Source: Riptortus pedestris
Lineage: Eukaryota > Arthropoda > Insecta > Hemiptera > Alydidae
Direction of reading: 5' to 3'
DNA length: 64,000 nt
Assembly: GCA_019009955.1 (NCBI GenBank)
Contig: CM032232.1
Coordinates: 52,949,001 to 53,013,000, forward strand
Part shown: piece by piece, positions 32,044 to 42,338 of the stretch
Layout: each line of letters begins with the position of its first letter
Numbering within the stretch: the stretch's first letter is position 1
The notes under the pieces: model-generated
Told to the model about the DNA's origin: nothing
Databases searched by the model: none
Seen by the model: the letters and a program-made list of their open reading frames with translations, nothing else
Made by a program: the position numbers and the translations under genes

Positions 32044-32908
32044 CATTATTATTATTATTATGGTGAAGGTTTATACTCCAGATTCGTATAACCTCCCAAA
32101 TCACTAATAAATGTGAAACCATAAGGGGCTGATACCGTCACATTGGTAAATAAGTACCTATTTTAATTTTAATTGTCTCACTATGGAATTTTGTCTTCCC
32201 CTTTCCAATGCTAAGTGAAGTTTTCCATGTAACCACAAGTCGTGACTGTAAATTGGTTAACTGGAGCAACATTACAAAGCTTTAAAACTTCAATTAACCA
32301 GCTATGAGGTACTGAGTCCAACGCTTTCTTGTAGTCAATCCATGTAGAGAAAGTTTCCGCCGTTTTTTGGAGACCTGAGACGCTATAAATGAATCTATAA
32401 CTAATAACTCTTTACATCCCTTTACACAAATTTTACAGCCTAACTGTTCTGGAGCAAGAAGGCCGTGGGAAACAAGATGGCTATTTATTTTAGCACTAAT
32501 AATAGTTGTAAAATGTTTATAGATTCAATTTAAGGAAGTAACGGGTCTGTAATCTTTAGGTTCTAAGTGACCTTCCTTTTTCGGAATCATTTAGGTCATA
32601 CCCCCACCGAAATCTTCAGGTACGACTGTCAGGCCAGTAAACAAATCTGAATAAAACCGAGCAAACATTTGATGTAGACACGTAAAATGCTTGAACCAAT
32701 AATTCTGAATTCTATCACGACCTGGGAATTTCCAGTTATGCATTTTCTTTAATGCTTGCGTTACTTCTTCAACCGATATTCTGTCGTCTGCCATTTGAGG
32801 AACATTCTTTAATCCTTGTGCGAGGTCCTTTATCCATTGTTCAGTTTTATGAGTCACAGTTACTTCCGAAATATTTGCCCAATTATTATTACAGAAATTG
32901 TTCCTCAT
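32044..32908 (-). pseudogene. RLE retrotransposon RT fragment (R4/Dong-like), broken
   Basis: Minus strand frames give the N-terminal part of a reverse transcriptase: TQALKKMHNWKFPGRDRIQN (pre-RT), then VPEDFGGGMT followed by a stop, PKKEGHLEPKDYRPVTSL (motif 1), APEQLGCK...GCKELLVID (motif 2), and after a frameshift WIDYKKALDSVPHSWLIEVL (motif A). The catalytic YADD block is missing. Beyond about 32220 the sequence passes into a 3' UTR-like end (GGAGTATAAACCTTCACC then (AAT)n). Stops, frameshift and a large internal deletion make it dead. Confidence 0.8.
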
Positions 32909-32909
32909 T

Positions 32910-34120
32910 TTCGTGTTAATTAAACAATTTTTATTATTATTTTGTAAAATGATTATTTGACAAATCTATGTCCTAGAATTGTGATATTACTTATTTTTTT
33001 GGTACACTTTGGAATTACGGTAAATTTACTGACAGAATGAGCCTAAGAATCAGTTTATTGTTTGTATATATTTCTGCATTTTTTCTTCGTTTGATTTATT
33101 TGTGCCATAGATTTCGGGTTGGTACATCGTTCCAAGAAACTTTTTATTTATAAATATGATGCATATGATTGGCATTAAAAGCATTTATACCGAATAAACA
33201 AACACATTCCACTCTAGTAATAATCCAATTTCTTCTTAATTGAAAGAGGATTTTATCGTTTCTTTTTTATTGTTTATTCCTTCTTATGAACATTTATAAT
33301 TGCCCATACCTCAAGTACTACAATAATTTCCTTTCTCATTAAGTTAAATTACAAGGAATGTAATTGTAAGGTCAGTAGAAAAGTTCTAACGGACTCACAG
33401 CTTAATTAAAAGTTAGTCTTAATAATAAATGTTGCTTTTACTTCACTCGTCTACTTTGAATTGTCCGTTATTGGATCAAATTGAAACGAACTAAGTGTTA
33501 TTACAACGTTCATTGCAAAAACTCTTCTCATGCAATTCCAATGAAAACAATAAAAATCTGTTTTAGGCTTCATAAGAAGTTCTGTCCTTACCACAACTCT
33601 ATTTTATTTTATTTTTGGCATAAATACATGACGTTTACAGGGTCTAGTCATTTTATGTTAGTATTATTAGGTATTCAATTTAAATAATTTATAATACAAT
33701 TTCGAATATTTTATAGTAATATATAACAATACGTATCCAAGCATATACAATAGTTCTGAAACAACAATTAAATGTTACGAGACTGAGAATAATATACTCT
33801 TAATTAATAATGAAAGTTTTGCAAAACAGTGTCCAAATCACAATTTTGGGGGAAGTAAATATTTTAAAATATATTATAATCATGCACCGTTGGACTCTAC
33901 TATAGTGATATTTTCTGTATTGTTAATTATAGGCATTAATAAATGTAATAAGGTCCCTACTTGCCTTTCCTCGCTGCTTTTTTCTAACGGCAATGCTAGA
34001 AAAAGGTATATAATTTGAAAGGCAGGGTGAGAAGATAAAATTATTATCCATTAACCACGATTCTACAAAACACAATGCTAAATTATTTTTAGAAATATTT
34101 CAATTTCAATTCAATCACAA
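32910..34120. other. anonymous AT-rich sequence, no gene seen
   Basis: No repeat family of this window and no convincing frame. Confidence 0.4.
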
Positions 34121-34126
34121 CTTGAA

Positions 34127-34127
<1 letters not shown>

Positions 34128-34163
<36 letters not shown>
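34128..34163. repeat. (CA)n(TA)n microsatellite
   Basis: About 14 CA units then a few TA, directly before the family B-like start ACTAGCGAACCC. Confidence 0.9.
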
Positions 34164-34164
<1 letters not shown>

Positions 34165-34165
<1 letters not shown>

Positions 34166-34795
34166 CTAGCGAACCCGACAGACGTTGTCCTTGCATGATA
34201 TTTCAAGTGATTAGAATATTAAATTTAATAATTTTGTGTTTAAAACAAAAGTTACTTTTAATAACACAAAAAACAAACTTTCGTAATGTGCACGTTTGCC
34301 TAAAACAAATAGAAAATGAAATATCCCGAATTTTTTATTCAGGTCACCCTTATAACCCCCACTCCAGTTCGAACCTAAAAAAAATTAATATACCTTATAA
34401 TCATGGAAGAATTAATGCTAATATACATATAGAGTTTTGTTGAGTTCGGTTCAATCGTTAGTCCTCAATAAAATTGTTGGCACCCACTTTAATTTTTTAG
34501 TGTATATCTCGTTTATACTTTATTATACGACAAAAGCGAATATACCAAAAGTTAATCTAAATAACAAAACAAACAACTTTTATCCTGTGCATATTGGCCG
34601 AAAAATCAATAGGAAATGAAATATTGCTATTTTTAATTTTAGGCCTCCCTCACAACCCCCTCTCCTGCTCCATCTGCCGGGCTGATTTGTGAATCTAAAC
34701 CATCCAGTTCGTCACCCAAACGCATACAAAAAAAAATCCATTCAAATCGGTCTAACCGTTTAGGTGGAATTTAGTGACATACACACGTACAGTAG
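34165..34795 (+). mobile_element. family B-related element, diverged, ~0.63 kb
   Basis: Starts ACTAGCGAACCCGACAGACG, a head widespread in arthropod elements. Contains two tandem units with AAACAAATAG and AAATCAATAG blocks (34304, 34602; about 298 bp apart), each with a CCCCCACTCC-like or CCCCCTCTCC block. It ends with AATCGGTCTAACCGTTTAGG and GACATACACACGTACAGTAG before (TA)n. It resembles 6931-8262 in architecture but differs in head and tail, so it is a subfamily or relative. Confidence 0.65.
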
Positions 34796-34800
34796 AATTA

Positions 34801-34821
34801 TATATACAAAGATATATATTA

Positions 34822-34857
<36 letters not shown>
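34801..34857. repeat. (TA)n microsatellite, interrupted
   Basis: TA run with short interruptions, between the family B-like tail and the RTE-like fragment. Confidence 0.9.
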
Positions 34858-34859
<2 letters not shown>

Positions 34860-34869
34860 ATATACATTT

Positions 34870-35557
34870 GTACATGTATATAGGCATAACACATTAGAGA
34901 TCACTAGTCGCATTTCAAGACTGCTCCACTTCTGCCCATCCTGAGCGATGGATTTCCAATCGTCTTCGTGGACCTCCATACCATCCTTCTTCACTCTTTC
35001 AACCCATCTCATCTTCGGTCGCCCTCGTGGCCGGGGGGTACCTACCACTGTCGTATTCATTGTCTTGTAAATGGAGCCGGTCGTGTTACTTTTAGCCTCA
35101 TGTCCCGCCCATTGTAATCTTTTAGCTTTCATATCATTTGAAATCGATTGTCGCTTTTCACATATAACCTCGTCTCCTGCCTTTCTTCTGAAGAGACCGA
35201 AGTCACCATCCCACTTTGGGCCTATTATGGCGCTAAGAAACTTATACTCAAACTTTTCAACCTTTGTTTCCAGAATGCACGTCAATTTTCAAGTCTCACA
35301 CCCATACGAGAGTACAGGTTTGATAATGGAGTTTAGACCCTCAGTTTCAACACTTGTGCAGATTTCTTTGATCTTAAGATTCGACATACCCAGAAGAAAG
35401 CGCGTTTGTCTCTAATTATTTGGACGATTTCAGAAAACTGGTCGTTGATAGAGGTTAATGTTGCTTCGGGGTATTTGAAGCATTTTACTTTTGGGGAGGG
35501 TAGGTTAACTACGCTCAAGATGCTTTCGAGATGGAGGCTACAGCTCACTACCATCAT
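34870..35557 (-). pseudogene. RTE-like reverse transcriptase, C-terminal fragment
   Basis: Two frames on the minus strand join across a frameshift near 35285-35335. The first (from 35557) has KCFKYPEATLTSINDQFSEI and IIRDKRAFFWVCRILRSKK, the region just after the RT palm. The second (from 35285) has LETKVEKFEYKFLSAIIGPK, KAKRLQWAGHEAKS and TPRPRGRPKMRWVERVKKDG followed by WKSIAQDGQKW. The GRPKMRW-type motif and AQDxxxW ending are typical of the C-terminus of RTE and related LINE proteins. The endonuclease and catalytic palm are absent. Dead-on-arrival copy. Confidence 0.85.
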
Positions 35558-35559
35558 GT

Positions 35560-36650
35560 GAGATGCACCTTGATCTTGAAAGCGTGGTTGGATTTAATTA
35601 TTCTGTGCTTTTAATGCATATATACCAAGTCACGTTCAAACTCTTTTAAATACATATACCACTGTAACTATTATTTTGTCGCAACACATTCAGTACTCCA
35701 TGTAGAATGTCAAGATGTCATTTGTACAAACGCGCAGTAACAGAACACAATTGTTGTATAAAGCAGCATAATTCGGTCGGAACTGTTTGGCAGAGATTGT
35801 CGTCAACCAACAAATACAAAAAAACACTTTTTACTTCCCGAAAAAGCCATTTTCATACCGTCAATCACGTACAAATCGGGTTATCTCTAGGCTTCCGTAT
35901 ACTTAGATCCTAGAGTGAATTTCAATAGGAAAATGTGTCGCAAATGTCCATTTTTGTCTACTTGATGTCCCATACTCATAAAACTTGAAAATGGCCAAAG
36001 CGAGCCTAAAAACAACAAACAAACATTCGCTTGGATGCATGCTAAGCCCGAACTGAAGAAAAAACAATTTAATGAAAATAAACAAAGCCATTACAACGCA
36101 GAGTTGCCAACTCGGTGAAAAAACATGCACCAGTGCAAAATGAAATTGTGTGGAAATTGTACATGCCTTTTCACCATCAGACCTTCCACCATTTTTGAAA
36201 CTGAAAGCTTTCAGCTAATTTCTCTTAAGGGTAATAAGCTATTGAGTATCCTCTCTAAACAAATTCATAGGAATTTTGACATATATTTCAATTGCCTACA
36301 GCTGAATTTGACATTATATGTTATTTTAAATATGTATGGCTACTAATTACTACCCTGAATGGAGATTTAAAATAAAAGTCAACCCTCAACAGTGTTCTTC
36401 TTATAGAATACAAATATATTCTTTATTATAATTTTGGCTTAGGTAAAAAAAGTAATCAGCTGTTCAAGTAAGCAACAGCCATTATAATCCTAACTTACAA
36501 GTAGAGGTCATATTTATGAAATCAAATGTATGAAGAGAAAGTTTTGTTTTATTAAATGAGCCTTAATAAAACAAACATGTTATATGTTAAATAGATTATG
36601 TGTTAAATATGTTATATGTTAAATATGTTAATTATTATGCTGTATATTAA
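35560..36650. other. anonymous sequence, no gene seen
   Basis: A decayed family A hairpin (AGCTAATTTCTCTTAAGGGT then AATAAGCT) sits at 36210-36240. Otherwise nothing recognised. Confidence 0.4.
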
Positions 36651-36654
36651 ATAA

Positions 36655-36700
36655 CAGATTCGTCGCTAAATCGCCCCTGTTGTGAAATGCGATTATTGTA

Positions 36701-36753
<53 letters not shown>
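36655..36753 (+). repeat. element 3' end with (AAT)n tract
   Basis: ATTCGTCGCTAAATCGCCCC and GTGAAATGCGATTATTGTA (also at 9905-9957) run into about 17 AAT units. The tract's right edge is the 5' junction of the RLE copy. Read in frame it yields a polyasparagine run that is not a protein. Confidence 0.75.
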
Positions 36754-38052
36754 GGAAGGACTGAACTAGAAAGGACTGAATCATACAAATATCTTGGTTT
36801 TCAACAGCATCTGAAAATAGCGAAAAAGGATGTAAAAGACCTATTAAAAAATGAATTTATTAAGCGCTTGCGACTTATTTTTAACAGCTATCTTTCAAGC
36901 CGCTATAAAATAAAAGCAGTTAATACATGGGCGATACCATCTCTTATCTATAGTTCTGGCATAATAAAATGGTCTGACACTGCTCTTGATGAGTTGGATA
37001 GACTCATAAGAACGGAGATGACAAAAGCCAGAATGCACCATCCGATTTCATCTATGGCCAGGCTGTATTTATCGAGGAAACAAGGAGGACGAGGCCTTCT
37101 CAACATCCGAAACCTATGTCGGTCTCAGGAAGTTAACCTGAGACATTACATAGGATCGAATGAAAGCCACGTCTTCAAAGAAATAGTTAAACTTGATGAC
37201 GGGTTTACGGCCTTGAACTTGAAATGTAGTAACAATCCTGAAGTTAAAAATGAATCCCACTTTCTTTCAGAATGGCAAAGTAAGGAACTTCATGGTCGTT
37301 ACTACAGTCGCCTTTATGGCTCGGAGGTAGTCTTGGCTTATTCTGTCGCGTGGCTGACGTCTGGAAAGCTGTTTTCAGAAACAGAAGGTTTCATTACAGC
37401 TATCCAAGACCAAGTGATTGCCACCAGATCATACAGACGTCATATCCTCAAAGACAGTAGTGTCTCAGACAAATGTAGATTATGCAACAAAGCGTATGAA
37501 TCCATTCAACATATTACGGCAGGATGTGAAATACTTGCTGGATCCGAGTACTTACAAAGGCACAATAACGTGGCAAAAGTATACCATCAAGCTATAGCCG
37601 AGAAATTCGGCATGGTAGGCAGTAAGGTCGCTTATTATCGCTATAATCCTCAAAAATTATTGGAGAAAGATAATATAAAGATGTATTGGGACGAAGCGAT
37701 GATAACTGACCATACTGTGCACCATAACAAACCGGATATTCTCATTATTGACAAGATCAATAAGACTGCTGATATTATTGACATTGCAGTGCCCAATGAT
37801 GAGAATATTCGAAAATCCCATGCCGAAAAGTTAAGAAAATATCAAGAATTGGCTATCGAGCTCAAAGAGGTATACAAACTGAAATCTGCCATAGTTACGC
37901 CTATTATAGTAAGTTCAAATGGACTAGTGCCAAAAACAACGATAGCAGGCACCAAGAACTTGAATCTGCCAACAGCAATTATAAAAGAAGCACAGCAAGG
38001 GGTACTTCTTGATACTGCTAGAATCGTGCGAAAATTTTTAAATTCCCCTTAA
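36754..38052 (+). pseudogene. RLE retrotransposon protein, C-terminal half (RT thumb, CCHC, endonuclease)
   Basis: An open frame runs from the (AAT)n tract to a stop at 38050-38052. An ATG at 36682 in the upstream repeat opens it by chance; counting from there gives 456 residues, the first ~23 being artefact. ESYKYLGFQ (about 33-41) follows the lost catalytic palm, then the thumb with LSRKQGGRGLLNIRNL (about 133-148). A zinc finger CRLCNKAYESIQHITAGC starts at C265 (CX2CX8HX4C). The restriction-like endonuclease core is K350-P351-D352, then D364 and D367 in ADIIDIAVP, and a KLRKYQELA helix. No internal stop, so this part decayed little, but without the RT palm it cannot retrotranspose. Confidence 0.88.
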
Positions 38053-38156
38053 TATGTCACACTCACAAACTCCATATCGGTTGGATTTTCCCCCGATATG
38101 GATTTTACTCCAGTTTTCACTGAGTATAAACCTCCCCCATAATAATAATAATAACC
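36754..38156 (+). mobile_element. 5'-truncated RLE retrotransposon (R4/Dong-like)
   Basis: Lies between two (TAA)n tracts. It contains the open C-terminal part of the element's protein and a short 3' UTR (GATATGGATTTTACTCCAG, GAGTATAAACCTCCCCCAT, then (AAT)n). Non-LTR elements with a restriction-like endonuclease include R2, R4, Dong and NeSL; Dong is known to sit in TAA repeats, which matches both junctions here. Confidence 0.8.
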
Positions 38157-38218
38157 TAAACAAATTCCTTCAAATGTCCTTCGATGCTGCCTGAGATAAT
38201 AAACGTACACTAAAAATG

Positions 38219-38220
<2 letters not shown>

Positions 38221-38270
<50 letters not shown>
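38221..38270. repeat. (TA)n microsatellite
   Basis: About 24 TA units. A short family A-like block (CTCGATATTTAAGTGTTCCA) follows. Confidence 0.95.
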
Positions 38271-38349
38271 TAAGTTAAAAATCTTTCTTTTATATTCTCT
38301 AACCTCGATATTTAAGTGTTCCATGTGAAATTAAGTTGATATTCTGAAA

Positions 38350-39000
38350 AAGTGTTTATAAAGAAATTAAAAATGGTAGCTTTGCACAAGTGTATAGCCT
38401 TCTAGTATCTACAAGCTACATATGGTATTCGATCGCGTGAACAGTTAAATCTTATTTTCACGAGAGTGAATAAAGGAATAGAAGGGTCACAAGGACATGT
38501 AGTTTCCTGTTGCCTCCAGCATTGAAGGCATCGTAATGAACATTCCATTCTCGCAAATAAAGGCATGATTAGAGACATTTCCGCACAAGGTTGTTATTGT
38601 AGACAGTCATTCCTCCGTAACCTGTAGCTGAATTTGCTCACTAATCATAGGCGTTTGTCAGTATGAATATCTCTACAACTTTAAACTACTCTCCAGTCTT
38701 TCCCCCACTGACATGTTGTAAGTAAGAATTTAGACAAGGAGGGGTGAGAATTTATTCATGGAGAGTGTATAGACCTTGAGAGATGAATATTTTTAAGTGT
38801 GCTTTTCATATTGCTCACAATTTTCCAAACAAACTAAGAGAGATAGTCTGATTTTTCTTTATTACTCCCTCAAGGAGTGTCAATTATTGACTTTTACCTG
38901 TGATACAAATTTCTAAAACTTTCTGGAAATACTGATAGATCTAACATAGGAGGAGAAAACCTTCAACCTAGAAAATGTAAATGATATGATATTCTTGCAA
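38350..39000. other. anonymous sequence, no gene seen
   Basis: No frame or repeat family recognised. Confidence 0.4.
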
Positions 39001-39019
39001 ATTTATACATCATAACTCA

Positions 39020-39320
39020 TCGCTCTAGCATAAGTAATTTGGTTTGATCGTCACCAATCTCGTTATTTATGAGTTACACGTGGCTAAATCAGGTTGTTAA
39101 TGGTGACAGATCGACACGAGTGGAAGCTTAGGGAGGATAAAATGTAAAATTGGTTATTCCTCAGGGAAGATGATTAGGTTAGAAAGGAGTTTGGGAAATG
39201 GGATTATTTTAGAAGATTTTCCTTGAAGAAAATTTGCTATTTACGTTTAATCCTGAAGGGATTTTCGAATCGAAATGTCCATGGATCCTACCTAGGAGTT
39301 GATGTCAATGAGGTCCGCAC
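39020..39320 (+). repeat. family A fragments
   Basis: 39020-39130 has CGCTCTAGCATAAGTAATTT, CACCAATCTCGTTATTTATG and AATCAGGTTGTTAATGG. 39215-39320 is a separate decayed hairpin end (AGATTTTCCTTGAAGAAAAT then TTGCT), ATGTCCATGGATCCTACC and ATGAGGTCCGC. Confidence 0.6.
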
Positions 39321-39597
39321 ATATAAGTATAACTGCATATATATAGTATTTACAGACTATACTTGATAACTGATGACACTAACAGGTAACCTTTCATTTT
39401 CACGGAAACGAACAAGGGAAAAGATGGTGGCCATACAGTGGTTTCCCTTTTCCCCCCGTTTGGGCCTGACCATCAAGCAAAAAAGACATTATGAGGAATA
39501 TCCCATTCACATCAATAAATGCATTAGTGGAAAAAATTCCAAGCAAGGCCAGAGATGTCATGTCATTGCTTCTTAGCCTGTAGCCTGTATAATCATG

Positions 39598-39949
39598 GTG
39601 GAAGTGGTTAATGATATAACAGCTTATTATTAATATCACACGAGTAGGAGTGGCAGTGTACAGAAAATGAAAAACTACAAAATTCTAATATGTCAGTTAA
39701 TGCATATTATACAGAAAATATGAAAAGAACGACATTTATAGATCATTCAATTTACATAAGATTAGTGCTATACAATTTTTCGATCTGACGTATAGGAACC
39801 GAAATATTTCAAAATTCCACCCTGTAAACCACCCTCCCTCTGGTCCGATTTTAGCCAATAAAGAACTTGATCTGTCTTTTTACATAAAACGATTAAATAT
39901 CAAGTTTGGTAACGATCAAACAAAAATTGCGACAGCTAGAACGGTTACA

Positions 39950-39952
<3 letters not shown>
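39598..39952 (-). repeat. family A fragment
   Basis: AGTGGTTAATGATATAACAG, CACACGAGTAGGAGTGGCAG, TACAATTTTTCGATCTGACG, ACGATTAAATATCAAGTTTG, GCTAGAACGGTTACAGGC then (TA)n. Collinear with other reverse copies. Confidence 0.75.

Positions 39953-40000
<48 letters not shown>
39953..40000. repeat. (TA)n microsatellite with an LTR inserted at its edge
   Basis: TA run cut by the LTR at 40001. TA resumes at 40382. Confidence 0.9.
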
Positions 40001-40003
<3 letters not shown>

Positions 40004-40381
40004 CGTTTATTACACAAATAATAAACGTTTTTATTAGAGTTCACTGGTCTTCACAAAGTACAAGGCACTGCACTGTTCTTTACTTAAACACGGCACCACT
40101 GTAAATAAAATGCACTGTTAACTTATGGTGCACTGAACGCACTGTTAGTCACATGAAGAGAACTGGGAACAAACTGACTGTCGGCCGAGCTGGGCAGCTT
40201 TCATAGACGGACGACGAGATCAAAGGAAAGGTGCCCAGATCAGTTTAGATTCCATACGGGCGTCTCCTAGACAATTCTAGTGCCAACGGGCCTACCTTCG
40301 GTCGGCTCCTTCATCTACTACATACTTCTTATATACGTGATTAACTCGGTGTAATATATCATGTACTCAGTTTTCGCAACA
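40001..40381 (-). mobile_element. LTR copy in a TA microsatellite
   Basis: The right edge is CGCAACA (40375-40381), the reverse of TGTTGCG at 23239. Shares TAATAAACGTTTTTATTAG, AAACACGGCAC, GCACTGAACGCACTGTTAG, GTGATTAACTCGG with the other two copies. Shorter than 23239-23933 through internal deletion. The left edge (TTACG) has lost the terminal TGT equivalent. TA on both sides implies an ATAT-type target. Confidence 0.75.
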
Positions 40382-40513
40382 ATATATATATAACAAATTT
40401 TGAACTGACCTCATTTTCGTAATCTTCTAGGTAGGACATTTGAAGAAACATTTCGCAAATCGTGTCATGAGTACAATCTCAAACGCTGATTTCCCTTACG
40501 GTAAATCTGCTGA
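40382..40513 (-). repeat. family A end
   Basis: TTGAACTGACCTCATTTTCG, ATCTTCTAGGTAGGACATTT, GTCATGAGTACAATCTCAA, hairpin GCTGATTTCCCTTACGGTAA then ATCTGCT. With 39598-39952 it forms one family A copy split by the LTR at its microsatellite. Confidence 0.8.
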
Positions 40514-40514
40514 A

Positions 40515-41385
40515 ACGTTATTTAATACAATTAGTTTTGCTGTAAATACAGTTTACTACTATTTTTCAATATATTGCTATAAAGCCATTGCATTGGATTG
40601 GAAATTGGCTTAGTTTATGCAGCACAGACTAGTAAGTTTTATAGTAATATTTAATTTCTGTTTTACTTGAGGAGCTTTATACTTTCTACCTGATTTAGTC
40701 TTGATTAACCCATGATAATAGTAGAATGAACTAATTAAAAGAAATATTACGGATTACTTCTTTATTTCTGGATGAAAATTAATTTCAAAAAACTTTGATT
40801 AATTTCATCAGTCCGACTTCTTTACGTAGAAAATCCAGCTTTTGTTGGGGATTCTCAGTTTTAATAATAAAAGTTAAATTAAATTTATCAATGGTAGCTC
40901 TAATTGAAAAAAGAGATTTAGTGAAGAACTCTAAAAGGACACGAAAATAATATTTCTTTATTTAAGTAAATGTTTTTTTCACTTAAATATTTACTTTTGT
41001 TAATCCACTCCTGTAAAAAAATGTTTAATTTAGTTTTAATTTATTAGTCAGAAAATGAGAATAATATTCAGCTTAATTGTATATTTTCCATGAATTCTTA
41101 AATGCCAACATAATTACTGTCTCAAAGAAAAAACTAGATAAGGTTTCTTTCTATTTGAATTTTAATGTTTTATTCCTGTTTAACTATAGAATAATGTCCA
41201 ATCTAACATTTTGAAGAAATAATAAAATTATGCTTGGACTTTTAATGAACTAATATTGTATCTAATCCTTGCCTTTTAACCGAACTAAGAAAGTACGGAA
41301 GTAAGAAATAAATAAATGATATGAATAAATGTACTCTTACAAATTGTTACAGATCCTTCGAAGATGGAGTTCTCGTAATATATAC
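40515..41385. other. anonymous AT-rich sequence, no gene seen
   Basis: Nothing recognised. Confidence 0.4.
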
Positions 41386-41387
41386 AG

Positions 41388-41388
<1 letters not shown>

Positions 41389-41457
<69 letters not shown>
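41389..41457. repeat. (TA)n microsatellite
   Basis: About 30 TA units. Flanks are anonymous. Frames across it are low-complexity. Confidence 0.95.
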
Positions 41458-41459
<2 letters not shown>

Positions 41460-41460
<1 letters not shown>

Positions 41461-42335
41461 GTATGTATTTTCTGACCACGGCCATGCAAATATTGCTTTC
41501 TCATACTTTTAATCGCCAATATCGTTAGAGCCACCTCTCATAAGTAGTACCCCGTAGCCGACACAAGCAGATTAACTTAAGGCATTAGGCAGTTTAAGGC
41601 GAGTACACGGTATTATAAAAGGAAAGGATCTGGGCTTTACTTATTTTGATATTTTTTTTATTATTAAATTTAAATATTTAATTTGTTTTTTTTTAAAGAT
41701 TGTACCCCCCCCCTCTCGTTTGGGTAAAATTTATAATGGCGATGGAAAATCGATTATTGGTGCTCGATATCGATTACATCGACATGACCGGTCTCACTAT
41801 GTGGACCGTAATTCCTGCGTTATCAGCCCGACTGCAGTACACACAACTAAGAGGAGGTACTCGGGTTTACCTTACTCTCCCCTATATAATGTCCCATGAC
41901 TTAGAACACGCCTTAACTGGGGAATTATCTTAACGATGAAACAATCCAAAATGTGTTTTTCGAATTACAACTCTCAAGGCCTTGGTTTTGACAATTTATG
42001 TAACATTTGATAATGGTCTTTGGCTATTTATGTGGTTTATCGCAATTCCCGCCAAAAGTGTAGAAGCAGCCGTAACAATGTGGATAGAGGGAGCTGTAAC
42101 CACTAAGGAGATGGTGGAGGGTGATAGGGCGCCCCTACCGGCACAGAAGTACACTAAAAGGACATGCCTCCAAGACATTGGCAATATTCAGCCCTGTAGC
42201 TCGGCAAGGAGGCCCTCGGGGCAGCTATTCCACCTCTCTCTCTATCCCTATCTGGGGTATATCTTCCCCCTCGATACAAATAAAGGAAAATTCGCAAGCG
42301 TGAAACATAAAGGCCATATCTGATAGAAGAACCTA
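41460..42335. other. anonymous sequence, no gene seen
   Basis: Several overlapping frames of 60-113 residues at 41700-42450 on both strands show no recognisable motif. Their density reflects moderate GC content here. Confidence 0.35.
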
Positions 42336-42338
42336 TTC

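Noticed and set aside
34752..34870. C-terminal extension of the RTE-like frame
   Set aside because: Residues after about 34870 are translated from the (TA)n tract and the family B tail, not part of the retroelement protein.
36682..36753. Polyasparagine N-terminus of the 456-residue frame
   Set aside because: This is the (AAT)n tract read in frame. The retroelement begins after it, and the ATG belongs to the preceding repeat.
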